Shown: positions 10,627 through 20,511 of the stretch, one piece after another | Layout of the letters: each line of letters opens with the position of its first letter | How positions within the stretch are numbered: the stretch's first letter is position 1 | From: Aphrocallistes beatrix | Taxonomy: Eukaryota > Porifera > Hexactinellida > Sceptrulophora > Aphrocallistidae | Length of the DNA: 64,000 bases | NCBI GenBank assembly: GCA_963281255.1 | Contig: OY725498.1 | Location: 3,596,001-3,660,000 of the forward strand | Direction: 5' to 3' | Program-made: the position numbers and the translations under genes | Notes under the pieces: generated by a model | The model's database searches: none | The model's input: only the letters and a program-made list of their open reading frames with translations | What the model was told of the DNA's origin: nothing

Positions 10627-12547
10627 CAGTCGAAATCGGGGTTTTTTGCCTCCCAAAATACACGGAAATAGAGGCAAAATAACCCGATAGGCAAAAACAC
10701 ACGTATTTGGAAATAAACTACAATATTGGATGCTAAATAGTCTAAATCATCAACAATTTGATCAAGTGCGAAGATAATGTGCTAATAATATAGTAAATTC
10801 GCATAAGTACGTACAAAAGGTCAAAAAGTACCTAATCTATCGAATAATCAATCATTGTTGGCAAAGAATTCCGTTATCATTGTCTGAACCTGGGGACCTG
10901 ATTCTATCCTCAAGGTTGGATATTTCAATAGGCGGTTCCATACCGACCGAAATAAATTTATTTGTGATATGTTTAAGATATTCCAGGCACTCAGCAGACG
11001 TCATCACATCAACTACACTCTCATCGGATACATCTTTGGTAACTACCATCCTCATCGTCCTCAGATACATCATGAAACTCCAAACTTTGGAAATCGTCTA
11101 TCACCTGGTCAATATCTGTCTTTTCAGGAGCAGCAACAAGTGTCTCATCCTCAATCAAATCCAAATTAGTTTGCACTACGTCAGAACCCTATCATTATCA
11201 ACCATTTCTTCTAAAAAGAGCCCCGACTTTCTCCATGCATTTAATACCACCTCTGCAGTCACCTCTGTCCATGCAGCTTTTAACATCATTAACCCATTGT
11301 ATAGATTCACATCTTTGGTCTGATCTGCAGTTAGCATCAAGTTAGACAACCTAACTCTATACTTTGCTTTCATACTCCTGATCACACCCTGATCGCAAGG
11401 CTGTAACTTGCTCGTGGTATTGACTGGCAACTTCATAATGATCGTATGGCTGAGTTCGCTTGCGAATTTATGGACAGAGCAGTTATCGACAAATAGCAGG
11501 GCACGCCTACCCCTTATCCTCATGCGGTTGTTGAAGGCATTTATATATTTGACCCACACGACTTCTGTCATCCAACCTTTTTTTGAGCTGTCGTAGTCAA
11601 CAGGTGAATTTGCTTTCTTTCCCATCACTACTGGCCAACGGGGATTTTTGGATTTACCAATACAAAGAAGTGGCAGCTTCTCCCCAGCAGCAGAAACAGT
11701 AACTAAGATCGTCACGCGAGCTTTGTTCACCTTTCCACCATGAACCTGTTCATTTACACCTGCAAATGTATGGGCTTCTTGCATCCTGTAAAATAATGCT
11801 GATTCATCGGCATAATATCCTGCCTTTCATACTCAGCTAGCACGGGATGGATGTATTCTAACCATTCACTAAAATCGGGGCAATCCAAAGACTCGCCATG
11901 AGTACCTACAAACTTCACCCTGTGCCTATTCCTCCAGCGCTGAATCCACGAGGTAATTGCTCCTTCTGATGGAAAGTCATGGCCCTGCCTCTCCAGAATG
12001 CGCTTGAATGAGGCGGCTAACAAATGACCATTTATGACTGTTCTGATTCCTCATATTGAGAAACCATTGAAGTAGAATAGGGTCAGCATCTTGGAATGTC
12101 TGGCACTCTTTAAAACTTTTTCCAGAAATAGTCACCTTTCCACTGTCCAAAGCATCTTTGATTTTATCAGGATCTTTGGCTATGTAGCCAATTGCCTGAC
12201 GCTTTACCCCAAATTGCTTCGCAATATTCGATTGAGAAATGCCTTCATCTAAAAGACAAACAATTTGTCTCTTCTGTCCAAATGAAAGGCGATTCTGTTT
12301 CTTGTCCGACATTTCTAGAAGAGCTAATTTAATGGGGCAAAATAACCCAATGGAAAATACATTAAAATAGTTCATATTTGCATGGTCAAGGTAGCAAAAA
12401 GACCCGATACGCAAAAAAAACCGCTAGCAAAAATACCCAGTAATTGTCTAATAGAAATAGTGTTATGGAGAAACAAACACATTGAGAGGGGCAAAAAAAC
12501 CAGGGGAGGCAAAAAAAACCAGCGGCAAAAAAACCCGATTTCGACTG
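10627..12547 (-). mobile_element. Tigger/pogo element, 1.9 kb, with TA duplication
   Basis: The inverted ends CAGTCGAAATCGGG...TTTTTTGCC (24 bp, one length difference in the G/T run) are flanked by TA (10625-10626 and 12548-12549). It contains a minus-strand CENP-B-like transposase (11176-12312). It is probably the autonomous type related to the CAGTCGACTCCGC MITEs in the window, though the ends are not identical. Inserted into the Harbinger-like element. Confidence 0.9.
11176..12312 (-). pseudogene. Tigger/pogo (CENP-B-like) DDE transposase, two frameshifts
   Basis: The start is ATG at 12312 (MSDKKQNRLSFGQKRQI). The N-terminal Psq-type helix-turn-helix (GISQSNIAKQFGVKRQAIG) is followed by a CENP-B-type HTH (AASFKRILERQGHDFPSEGA, then WIQRWRNRH). 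The DDE core has D1 in YYADESALFYR, D2 in LLFVDNCSVHKF, and the third Asp in TSKLQPCDQGVIRSMK. The reading frame shifts near 12020 and again just before YYADES near 11800, so no intact enzyme is made. The C-terminus (AWTEVTAEVVLNAWRKSG) is family-typical. The element boundaries are clear, and the family assignment is confident from the D-N-C-S-x-H and P-x-D-Q-G motifs. Confidence 0.88.
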
Positions 12548-12810
12548 TACTTAGCATTACTAATATTATACTTCAGTTTTGTATTTTATTAGTACTGTAT
12601 AATGCTATATTCAAATCATATTAACCTTAACGTTATTTCTAAGTTCGATCTTAATTCTTAGTGAGAATAGCTCTAAGTTTGGTCTTAAAATCGATCTTAG
12701 TGCTTAAGATCTTACTGAATACGGCTGCTGAGGTCAGAACTTAATGGAGCCATAGCCAAAAGACTCCCACACGTCAAAAATCAGCTTTCTGTGCCTAGCA
12801 GTTTAATATA

Positions 12811-12999
12811 CAGTCGACTCCGCTTAATAGGGTCACTGTTTAATCGGGTCAACCGCTTAATCGGGCCACTTTTGGCAGGACCGGAATAGCTCTCACACAT
12901 AGAAGCTAATACAAACTATTTTCGGTTAATAGGGTTCTCCGCTTAATCGGGTCACAAAGTCCTCTGACCGATGTGACCCTATTAAGCGGAGTCGACTGT
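12811..12999. mobile_element. pogo/Tigger-type MITE, copy 2
   Basis: Ends CAGTCGACTCCGCTTAATAG and inverse, flanked by TA at 12809-12810 and 13000-13001. It is inserted in the AT tract of the Helitron-like element. Confidence 0.9.
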
Positions 13000-13016
13000 A
13001 TATATATATATATATA

Positions 13017-13730
13017 TGGGGATTCCATGTCAAAAAACCAATAATTTCACCACCATCAACCGATTGGTCTGAAATTTGCTGTGTGACAGGGCACGTATAT
13101 GTCTTTACTTTTGTGAAAATTTCAGATCAATCGGTCATGTGGTTTTTGAGTTATGACGTCACAAATCTTTGAATTTTTGCTGTTTTGACCAAGGATTTTC
13201 ACAATGGTAAAATCCCATCCCATTTTAAACTCGAATAACTCGAAAAATATTCATCAAATTCTTTCATAAATTGCAATACTTATGTTTTTACATATGGAGA
13301 AAACGAAAAACTTGAGTAAATTAAGTTTTGAGTTCCTTTTCTTTGTGAAAACTGGAACTGAAACCAACTCCCGAAGCAAACCGGAACTATAACGTAACAA
13401 AAATGTATATTTTTGAAACTGTTTTATTTTTGGGTATTTTACTGTTTATATTCATAATTCATTGTATAAAAAAATTCATTTGGTTTCCATATGTTCTCTT
13501 TGAGTTATTCACATTTTTGTACCTGTAAACGCTTTCTATATATAATTCAAAATTTTATGCCTTTTGTAAAATATAAAATTGACCTGACAACTCTCAATTC
13601 TACCATTTTGAAAATGCTTTTTTGTCTTCCTCTATAATATCACTAATTCTTACAACATTCTGCAATTGATATGTGCACTTGGAATTATAAGTATGTTGCA
13701 TATTTGACCACAGACAGACTAAACATAAAC
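13017..13730. other. Repeat-like AT-rich stretch, no gene
   Basis: It holds repeat-like text (CCATGTCAAAAAACC..., GATCAATCGGTCATGTGG, TTTTTGAGTTATGACGTCAC) with a TGACGTCA site at 13154-13161. No ORF and no element ends could be set. Confidence 0.4.
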
Positions 13731-15032
13731 AGTGTGTAATGCTGTTGTTGCTATGTAATAGGAATGCAATAAATGTCACTAATGAGTTGAAAAGGTAATT
13801 TTAGAGGGCTAATATTTGCTAAACAATCCGATATTTAGTCCGGACATAGCACTCTGTATATAAGGCCACCCATCTAAATCTCAAAAATGGACCAGGGATG
13901 CGTTCGAAGATGGTTGATCAAATACATGATCTGCCAAAAATCATGAACGACGCAGAATAGAGCTTCGAAATGTATTACCAGCATATATAAATATGACGCC
14001 AGAGTATCCATATCCGTTGTTAAAATTTCGATTAGTCATCATATGATTGCACAATAGGTTATATTTGGGACACATTTAGTGAATTTCAGAGGTTGTTTAA
14101 GGGCACTTCTAAATTTGTTTTAGTATAGTTTCTTTGTATAGAACTGAGCTGTGAATGGGTTGATGCGAAAGTGAATATTTTTCATGGAATGTTGCTATAT
14201 TCCAGCGTTGCTATGAAAACGCATTTTGATCAGTTGAGGTCATATCTTGAAAACCGCAATAACTATGCATTCAAATTTGATCCTATTTGATAGCCAATAG
14301 ACTATTTCCTATAAAGCCATTACTTAATTACACGTCTAAATTCAATGGTTTACAAGTTATTAGACAAATGATCACTTTGGTCACAATTGGTAATTTGTCG
14401 AATAACTCGCAAACCATTGAATTTAGACGTGTAAATTAAGTTATGGCTTTATAGGAAATAGTCTATTGGCTATCAAATAGGATCAAATTTGAATGCATAG
14501 TTATTGCGGTTTTCAAGATATGACCTCAACTGATCAAAATGCGTTTTCATAGCAACGCTGGAATGTAGCAACATTCCATGAAAAATATTCACTTTCGCAT
14601 CAACCCATTCACAGCTCAGTTCTATACAAAGAAACTATACTAAAACAAACTTAGAAGTGCCCTTAAACAACCTCTGAAATTCACTAAATGTGTCCCAAAT
14701 ATAACCTATTGTGCAATCATATGATGACTAATCGAAATTTTAACAACGGATATGGATACTCTGGCGTCATATTTATATATGCTGGTAATACATTTCGAAG
14801 CTCTATTCTGCGTCGTTCATGATTTTTGGCAGATCATGTATCTGATCAACCATCTTCGACCGCATCCCTGGTCCATTTTTGAGATTTAGATGGGTGGCCT
14901 TATATACAGAGTGCTATGTTCGGACTAAATATCGGATTGTTTAGCAAATATTAGCCCTCTAAAATTACCTTTTCAACTCATTAGTGACATTTATTGCATT
15001 CCTATTACATAGCAACAACAGCATTACACACT
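13731..15032. mobile_element. 1.3-kb near-perfect palindrome (foldback element)
   Basis: The left end AGTGTGTAATGCTGTTGTTG is exactly mirrored by CAACAACAGCATTACACACT at the right. The mirror symmetry continues with few mismatches to a centre near 14384, giving arms of about 650 bp. It is non-coding. Motifs shared with the other foldbacks include GCATATATAAATATG, GACCAGGGATGCG and CATAGCAACGCTGGAATG. The low arm divergence suggests recent insertion or arm-to-arm gene conversion. Confidence 0.93.
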
Positions 15033-15036
15033 ATTA

Positions 15037-15395
15037 TTATGCTGACGTCATCATGATGAGACAGCCACAATTTTCATCCTACAAACTTTAATTGATGTAA
15101 CAATTAAAGTTTGTAGGATGAAAATTGTTATGGCACTAATTTCGATTAAATCTTTTCATAGGCGAAGAAGAGCACATAATGATAATAAAATTTGACAAAA
15201 TTATATTTTGACTTCAAAACAATTCGGGGGTCTTGGGGGGCTTGCCCCCCATAAAAAAGTCCCTCACAGACGGGCTCTGTGAGGGGCTTGACACTGAACA
15301 CTTTATACTATATATGTTTATTTCTATATCATCATTTTATTTCTATAAACCATTCATCATTATTGCTGTGTCATCATGATGACGTAAGCATAATT
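15037..15395 (-). repeat. Unclassified GGCCGGCC-family repeat, copy 4 (3' part)
   Basis: It matches the 3' half of 1176-2000 in reverse complement (GTCCCTCACAGACGGGCTC..., ATGCTGACGTCATCATGATG). It has a perfect internal hairpin at 15069-15127 (AATTTTCATCCTACAAACTT...mirror). TGACGTCA lies at 15043-15050. It lacks the ~110-bp second hairpin found in copies 1 and 2. Confidence 0.6.
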
Positions 15396-15397
15396 AA

Positions 15398-15955
15398 TTA
15401 AGATAATTTTATGCACATTTTGATGCGTTTGGGCATATAAAATACAAATTTTTTTATAAAATTAGGTGTGAAAGTCTCCCTCTCGTGAAGGATAACTATT
15501 TCCAATTCTGTCAAGTCAGTGAATTCTTGAGTAGACAGTCTCTGATTGAGTATCCCCCAGATGTTTTCTATAGGGTTCCCCGGTGAGTAAGCTGGCCATT
15601 CCAATAACTTCAGATCTTGACTCTCTTTCCATGATTTACTGAACTTTGATTCATGAATCGGGGAATTGTCCTCCTACAGTGTCCATTCATCTGGATAGTA
15701 CACATCTACAATCTCAATTAAACACTCATTCAGGGTATCAATGTACATCTTGGAAGTGAAATTAAATGTAAAGACCTTCAATAAAGTATCCCCTCTAGCT
15801 GAAATACCGCCCCACATCTCTAGCTTTGGTGTGTAACTTTTTTGTGTTCCAAGCTCTTTTTATCTCGAATTAGTGATTTTATTCGAAAAAGGTCTTCATT
15901 GATCTTCCAGTTCTTCGCGAAATATTTCTTTCTGAAGTAGTTTGTCCCTGCATAG
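15398..15955 (-). pseudogene. Tc1/mariner transposase remnant
   Basis: Minus-strand frames give NYFRKKYFAKNWKINEDLFR near the right edge. They then give EDNSPIHESKFSKSWKESQD (catalytic D, preceded by a stop where Gln is usual) and LLEWPAYSPGNPIENIWGIL, with the final catalytic Glu in NPIEN. The order and spacing fit the DDE core of Tc1 elements. A possible N-terminal piece of the same gene, MPSLNIFDSRMAQFDQREMI, lies at 17350-17442, beyond the inverted-repeat element at 15983-17330. That element may have split it. Confidence 0.7.
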
Positions 15956-15982
15956 TCCGGTCAAAATAGGAAGCAAATAGTT

Positions 15983-17330
15983 GCAAGAAATTGTTTTATT
16001 GTATTTTTCCGTTGTATCATGTCTTAGGAGTAACATACTAAAAGTTTACTGAAATCGGAATATCTGAAAGTGATTTGGCACGACCCCGAACTATAAAAAT
16101 CGCCGGTTTTGAAAACTGAGATTTAGCCTTTCAAATGATTGCAAATCAGTTTTTATTGTCATATTCGTGCTCAGCATCAAATCTCTGGCAATTTGATATA
16201 TATATATTGACTATATTTCGAGCAAAAAAATTTTGGCCCTCCCTAGCAACAACCTGGAATGTAAAAATGTAAAAATTAGGCTGTAGCTGGCAGTCTTTCG
16301 GGTGTAACGAAGCTTTTGACTACACTCACTTTCTTGCAGAGGATAGTGTATCTCAAGTCGCGAATACTGTCGCCAAGTTTTGCATTGAACAACGCGATAA
16401 CCACTTTATAATCATTGCTTTCTATCACACAACTGGATCTTGGTCTGGTGCAGAGAACACCCTAGCATAGCTTTTTAAGATGGAATCCTCTTTGAACTTG
16501 TAAAGAGCAGACTTCTTTCCGAGCCCGAAAATGCTGGAAGTGGTGTCACACACGGTGAATGCATGCAAAAAAAGCAGGCTGTGGCAGATTTCGTCCCCAA
16601 GCACCTGCTTTATCACCTTGATGTCATACACTACGGTTGGTTTCCTTTTATCCGAGCGGAAGTATATCTTCTTTGCATTGTTGTTAGGAGTGTAGTGCAG
16701 CAACAGAACCAATAGATCCATATCCTCGCCTATGAGAGTTGTTGTCTTGAAGGATGCCATTGATACTGCTGCCTTCTAAATATTAACATAAATATTAACA
16801 TATCAATCCATCTATGCCACCAAAATTTTCCATTCTATATTTCATAGGAGTTAAAGGGACAAAACAAAAATTTATGAGTATGTTTACCGTTAAAAATACA
16901 TGAATACCACCAGCCGCAAACCAGAATATTTTAAAACTAACGTGTAGACTATTTATATTAAGAAATTCGTACTCAGCAAGCATAGCCGAGAAAAACAAGG
17001 GGTTACTCGATATGATTTACACCAAATTTGGAGATCGGAATTTTTACATTCCAGGTGTTGCTAGGGAGGGCCCAAAATTTTTTGCTCAAAATATAGTCGA
17101 TATATATATCAAATTGTCGGGAATTTGATGCTGAGCACGAATATGATAAAAACTGATTTGCAATCATTTGAAAGGCTAAATCTGTTTTCAAAACCGACGA
17201 TTTTCATAGTTCGGGGTCAACGACGGGGTCGTGTCAAATCACTTTCTGATATTCCGATTTCGGTAAACTTTTAGTATGTTACTCCTAAGACATGATACAA
17301 CGGAAAATGCAATAAAACAGTTTCTTGTAA
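15983..17330. mobile_element. Inverted-repeat element with ~290-bp arms and captured ORF
   Basis: Arms 15983-16270 and 17038-17330 are inverted copies (for example GCAAGAAATTGTTTTATTG against CAATAAAACAGTTTCTTG, and TAGCAACAACCTGGAATG against CATTCCAGGTGTTGCTA). Between them lies a minus-strand coding fragment (16270-16760) and AT-rich DNA. The transposon class is undetermined, and no clear target duplication was found. Confidence 0.7.
16270..16760 (-). pseudogene. Fragment of a transposon-associated conserved protein
   Basis: The start is ATG at 16760. The protein reads MASFKTTTLIGEDMDLLVLL, then HYTPNNNAKKIYFR, LLFLHAFTVCDTTSSIFGLG and APDQDPVV. After a frameshift near 16425 it continues VIESNDYKVVIALFNAKLGD and SVVKSFVTPERLPA. 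I remember the HAFTGCDTTS...FGKGK signature from long uncharacterised proteins common in cnidarians and insects and linked to mobile elements. The next section of the same family (LPPTS.AA.YHSLRVYYQVQ) appears at about 40232 and its C-terminus (IRCNCKSDC) at 39971-40171. The function is unknown to me, and the GEDMDLL acidic motif may suggest a nuclease fold. It is truncated here. Confidence 0.6.
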
Positions 17331-17442
17331 ATTTTTTTGGGTCATGCATCATATTGACCTGACTAGCATCAATTAACATTTTTATCATCTCCCTTTGATC
17401 AAATTGAGCCATTCTAGAATCAAATATGTTTAAAGAAGGCAT

Positions 17443-17894
17443 TCATGAGGAGAAATATGAAACAAGTCTGCTTTGACGAACTTGATTTTGAAATTGTAAT
17501 TTTTCCTATAGCAAAGAGTTTTCAAAAGGCACTCCATAAAATGCAATTATTAAGACGGCTTTCTGAAGTCAAACTTGATTTGTGGATCTAATATGCAACA
17601 GAATTTGGTAATATGATACATGAGAAACTGCATTGTATTCAATTAGCTGATTAATTTTGAATTTACAAAGAGTGCCAATACTTTTGAAACAGACTGTACA
17701 TTAAATCAGAACTGTAGCAGAAAAATTAGTTTCATGATAATTGATAAATATAATTTACTTCATATGAAGCCATCTAATCCTGAATGCAAGAGTTGCAACG
17801 GTCCCACACGGACCGCTGGTCCAGTTATGATCAATCAATTTGATCATAAAATAGATGTATTCGTATAAAATGTTTGGAATTTGATTGGTCAGCA
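17443..17894. other. No gene recognised
   Basis: AT-rich sequence. The phrase CAATCAATTTGATCATAAAAT recurs at 18806 and 29031, so this is probably old repeat DNA. Confidence 0.35.
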
Positions 17895-18055
17895 TATAGC
17901 ATTCTATACACTAAGGCAATGGTGCTCCCTAAATTTGTTGGGCCAGGGATTGGTTGGTATATTCAGATTTATTCACATCATTAACAAAACTTCTTATGTG
18001 CAAGATCAAGAATTTTATTACCGGTATATATAAATAATATATATTCATTTGGGAA
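17895..18055. repeat. Foldback-family fragment
   Basis: TATAGCATTCTATACACTAA followed by GGCAATGGTGCTCCCTAAAT and CAGGGATTGGTTGGTATATT matches the left arm of the element at 55584-56206. Only one arm is present. Confidence 0.6.
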
Positions 18056-18372
18056 ATTTGTTAATTTGTCCGGGTTGATCAGACAGACGGACTTTGTGAT
18101 CGAATTTTATAAAACGCTCAAGGATGACAAAGTGTCATCAATCGGATTCATCAACATATGGCCTCAGCTATTATAATTCATCAAAAAATATTGTAGGTAC
18201 TCCAAATCCCACTTCACACCCTTGGCTGGCGGACTAAATTGGCATAGCACTCTAACAAGCTAAGGCAATGGTTTAAGCTATATTTTTTAACCAAGGTTGA
18301 AATAAAGGAGTAATGCGATTACATAATATTAAGAAGACATGTTTTCTGTGCACGATAGGCCATACAAATGTA

Positions 18373-19138
18373 TCTTATATATTAAAACACTAGGATTCTT
18401 TTCTTTTTGTTTGTTTGTTTGTCCGAATTGATTGAAGAATTGGCAAGTCGTAGAGATTCGAAAATTGGCATGTAGGTGTCAAATGATGAATCTAGGATTA
18501 AATTCGAAGATCTAAGCGAAATGTTCACACCTCGCCGAGATAGGTGACAAAATGTGCTGACCAATCAAATTCGATTATTTTATAATGCAAATACATTGGA
18601 ATAAAATAGTAGTGACTTATGCATACAATCAAAAGAACTATTTGTGATTGAAATTCATTGGTTTATGTGAGAACCAATCAATTATCAGCCTTTTATAATG
18701 CCATTCACACGATTCTATTTCATATAAATGATTGAATACTGCTATTTTGACTCTATAATTTGATTGTTAACAACAATTAAAGTGTGTTATATGCTACGAT
18801 CAATCAATTCGATCATAAAATAACTTTTAATGACATGGACTGGAATAGATTATTTAAGTATAATAATCTTTAGCAATGCGAACTTTGTGTATTCAAATTG
18901 AGCTTACATTCAGGATTAGTTGACTTAATACGAAGTAAATTATATTTATCACGAAACAAAATTTCTGCTACAGTTCTGATTTCATTAATATAACCGTAGA
19001 CAAATGACAATCCAGCGTACTTAGTATAAAACAAGAAAGTGAGTATTGTTTCTCTAATATCCCCAAGCGCCCACTGGGTAAATCTGCGGACACGCAGTGT
19101 CTGCAAGCCGCGCAGCGCAAGCAAGCGAAGCGCGCTTG
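18373..19138 (+). mobile_element. Helitron-like non-autonomous element, subfamily A, apparently complete
   Basis: It begins TCTTATATATTAAAACACTA after an A and ends GCGAAGCGCGCTTG before a T, the A^T insertion habit of Helitrons. It has no target duplication and no inverted ends. The terminal hairpin is CAAGCG-AAGCG-CGCTTG. CTTG replaces the usual Helitron CTRR. No Rep/helicase ORF is present. It contains the uninterrupted site CATATAAATGATTGAATA that is split by another element at 29445-31965. Confidence 0.85.
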
Positions 19139-19180
19139 TTACTAATAAATAGCGTATAACCTCGTTAATATATATATATC

Positions 19181-19552
19181 CCACCATAGCAATCTATACA
19201 TAAGGCACTGCCGTGCTCAAAAAAACCTCGGACCAGGGATGGACTAGTATAGTTAAGGGATTTCACATGAACCAAAGTATTTTTCCTAGGCCGCGATAGA
19301 CCTTCTAAATGGATATTACCAGCATATATAAACCACATGTCGGAGTCTCCGAATCCGTAATCAAAAAAGGGCATTTCATCATCATATTGCTCAACGAGCC
19401 CTTTTTTGAGGAAATTTAGGCAATTTTCTCACCTGTCTTATACAGGTATAATATATCATTAATGTCTAATTATCACATGAAATCTTATTTTGGATCAGTT
19501 GTTTAGAAATATGTAGAAATTTTCATCGGAATGTGTCGATTGCTATGATCCC
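19181..19552. repeat. Foldback-family copy
   Basis: CCATAGCAATCTATACATAA and the following GGCACTGCCG, GACCAGGGATGG and CACCTGTCTTATACAGG match 42838-43180 over about 350 bp. Confidence 0.6.
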
Positions 19553-19619
19553 ACTAATGACCTTCTATTTATAGTATAGACCCCTCTATTTATACCATAG
19601 ACCCCGCATTTATAGGACT

Positions 19620-19893
19620 CCCCTCTGCTCGTAATGCAGCCAAGAATGTTTCGAGGACCCAAGGAACTAATCTTGTCAGGTTGGGAGATAGGTAATATAA
19701 CAGAATCACCAACTTCAGCTTACTTAAATTTCTTGGAGCTAGCATCAAGCATTCTTTCATGCTGCTTTTCTTGATTCCGTTTGATTCCAGCTCTCATCTT
19801 ATCACACGTATCTCTCCTCGATGCCATTTCACATGCGGGACAACCACACTGCTTCTATAGCCTGCGACATCTTAAATCACTGTTACCACATCG
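19620..19893 (-). pseudogene. C-terminal piece of an integrase-type (KRBA2/GIN-like) protein, split by the MULE
   Basis: The minus strand reads RRCGNSDLRCRRL, KQCGCPACEMASRRDTCDKM, QEKQHERMLDASSKKFK, then AEVGDSVILPISQPDKISSL and GPRNILGCIT, with stops interrupting. The order Cys cluster, 'EKMLKRS..KF', 'VGD.V.LPIP..D.......RN..GV' is what I remember from the C-termini of retroelement-integrase-derived proteins annotated as KRAB-A domain-containing protein 2-like. The coding sequence resumes across the MULE target duplication at 23480. It is a pseudogene. The name rests on memory only. Confidence 0.45.
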
Positions 19894-19902
19894 TCTACAA
19901 GC

Positions 19903-20330
19903 GGATCTGTACATTTTGATCGAATTTTCTGATGTCGAACTTTGATCGAATGCTAAAAAGGCCAATTTCGATCAAAATTCTACTTGAACAAACACATGTA
20001 GAACTCTGATCGAATTGATGTGTCGAACTCTGATCGAATGTGTAGAACTTTGATCGAATGTGTAGAACTTTGATCGAATGTGTAGAACTTTGATCGAATA
20101 TGTAGAACTTTGATCGAATGTGTAGAACTTTGATCGAATGTGTAGAACTTTGATCGGATCTGTACATTTTGGTCGAATTTATTGTAGAACTGGATCTGTA
20201 CATTTTGATGGAATTTATTGTAGAACTTTGATCGAATGTATAGAATTTCGATCGAATATGTCGAACTTTGATCGAATACGTCGAACTTTGATCGAATGTG
20301 TAGAACTTTGATCTAAACTGATTCTGCTTT
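19903..20330 (+). repeat. Left MULE terminal repeat: tandem 20-bp units
   Basis: The unit TGTAGAACTTTGATCGAATG is repeated six times without a break at 20041-20160, with variants on both sides. The right terminal region (23230-23479) carries the same unit inverted, and the outer 130 bp match nearly base for base. Multiple units near the ends could serve as transposase binding sites. Confidence 0.93.
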
Positions 20331-20511
20331 AGTCATCATTGTTATTATTACGATTGCAAATTTATTATTAGATTCTACGCGTGTGTTCCATTATCAAACT
20401 ATATTACACGTACCTAATACTTTGGTATATATTTGTTTACATCTATAGTTTGTATTTTTCTCAAGTACTCTTTGTTATCATATACATTCTTCATAATATT
20501 TCTTTCTTTCA

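Larger units (their letters stand above)
8453..12727. mobile_element. PIF/Harbinger-like transposon with CTG 3-bp duplication
   Basis: The ends are CGGCCGTATTCACTAAG on the left and GAATACGGCTG on the right (imperfect inverted repeats). The subterminal DNA is full of CTTAAGATCGATCTTAG palindromes at both sides (8465-8560 and 12640-12715). CTG flanks both ends (8450-8452 and 12728-12730). Removing the element restores the sequence found in other Helitron copies (CTGAGGTCAGAACTTA). A 3-bp duplication and a Myb/SANT protein (9596-10052) are Harbinger hallmarks. The DDE transposase is not visible and may be lost. It contains a foldback (8781-9426) and a Tigger element (10627-12547). Confidence 0.75.
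8059..13016 (-). mobile_element. Helitron-like element (minus), carrying a nested Harbinger-like element
   Basis: The 3' end on the minus strand is the GC-rich block ...GCGAAGCGCGCTTG (plus strand CAAGCGCGCTTCGC at 8059), flanked by T on the element strand. The body matches other copies up to 8450, is interrupted at 8453-12727, then resumes with GAGGTCAGAACTTA. It is cut again by a Tigger-type MITE (12811-12999) in its AT tract. The 5' TC end is not recognisable. It carries TGACGTCA at 8246 and 8414 and TGAGTCA near 8264. Confidence 0.75.

Noticed and set aside
20041-20160. Regular 20-bp repeats as a CRISPR array
   Set aside because: The units abut without spacers and belong to inverted MULE ends in a eukaryotic genome.
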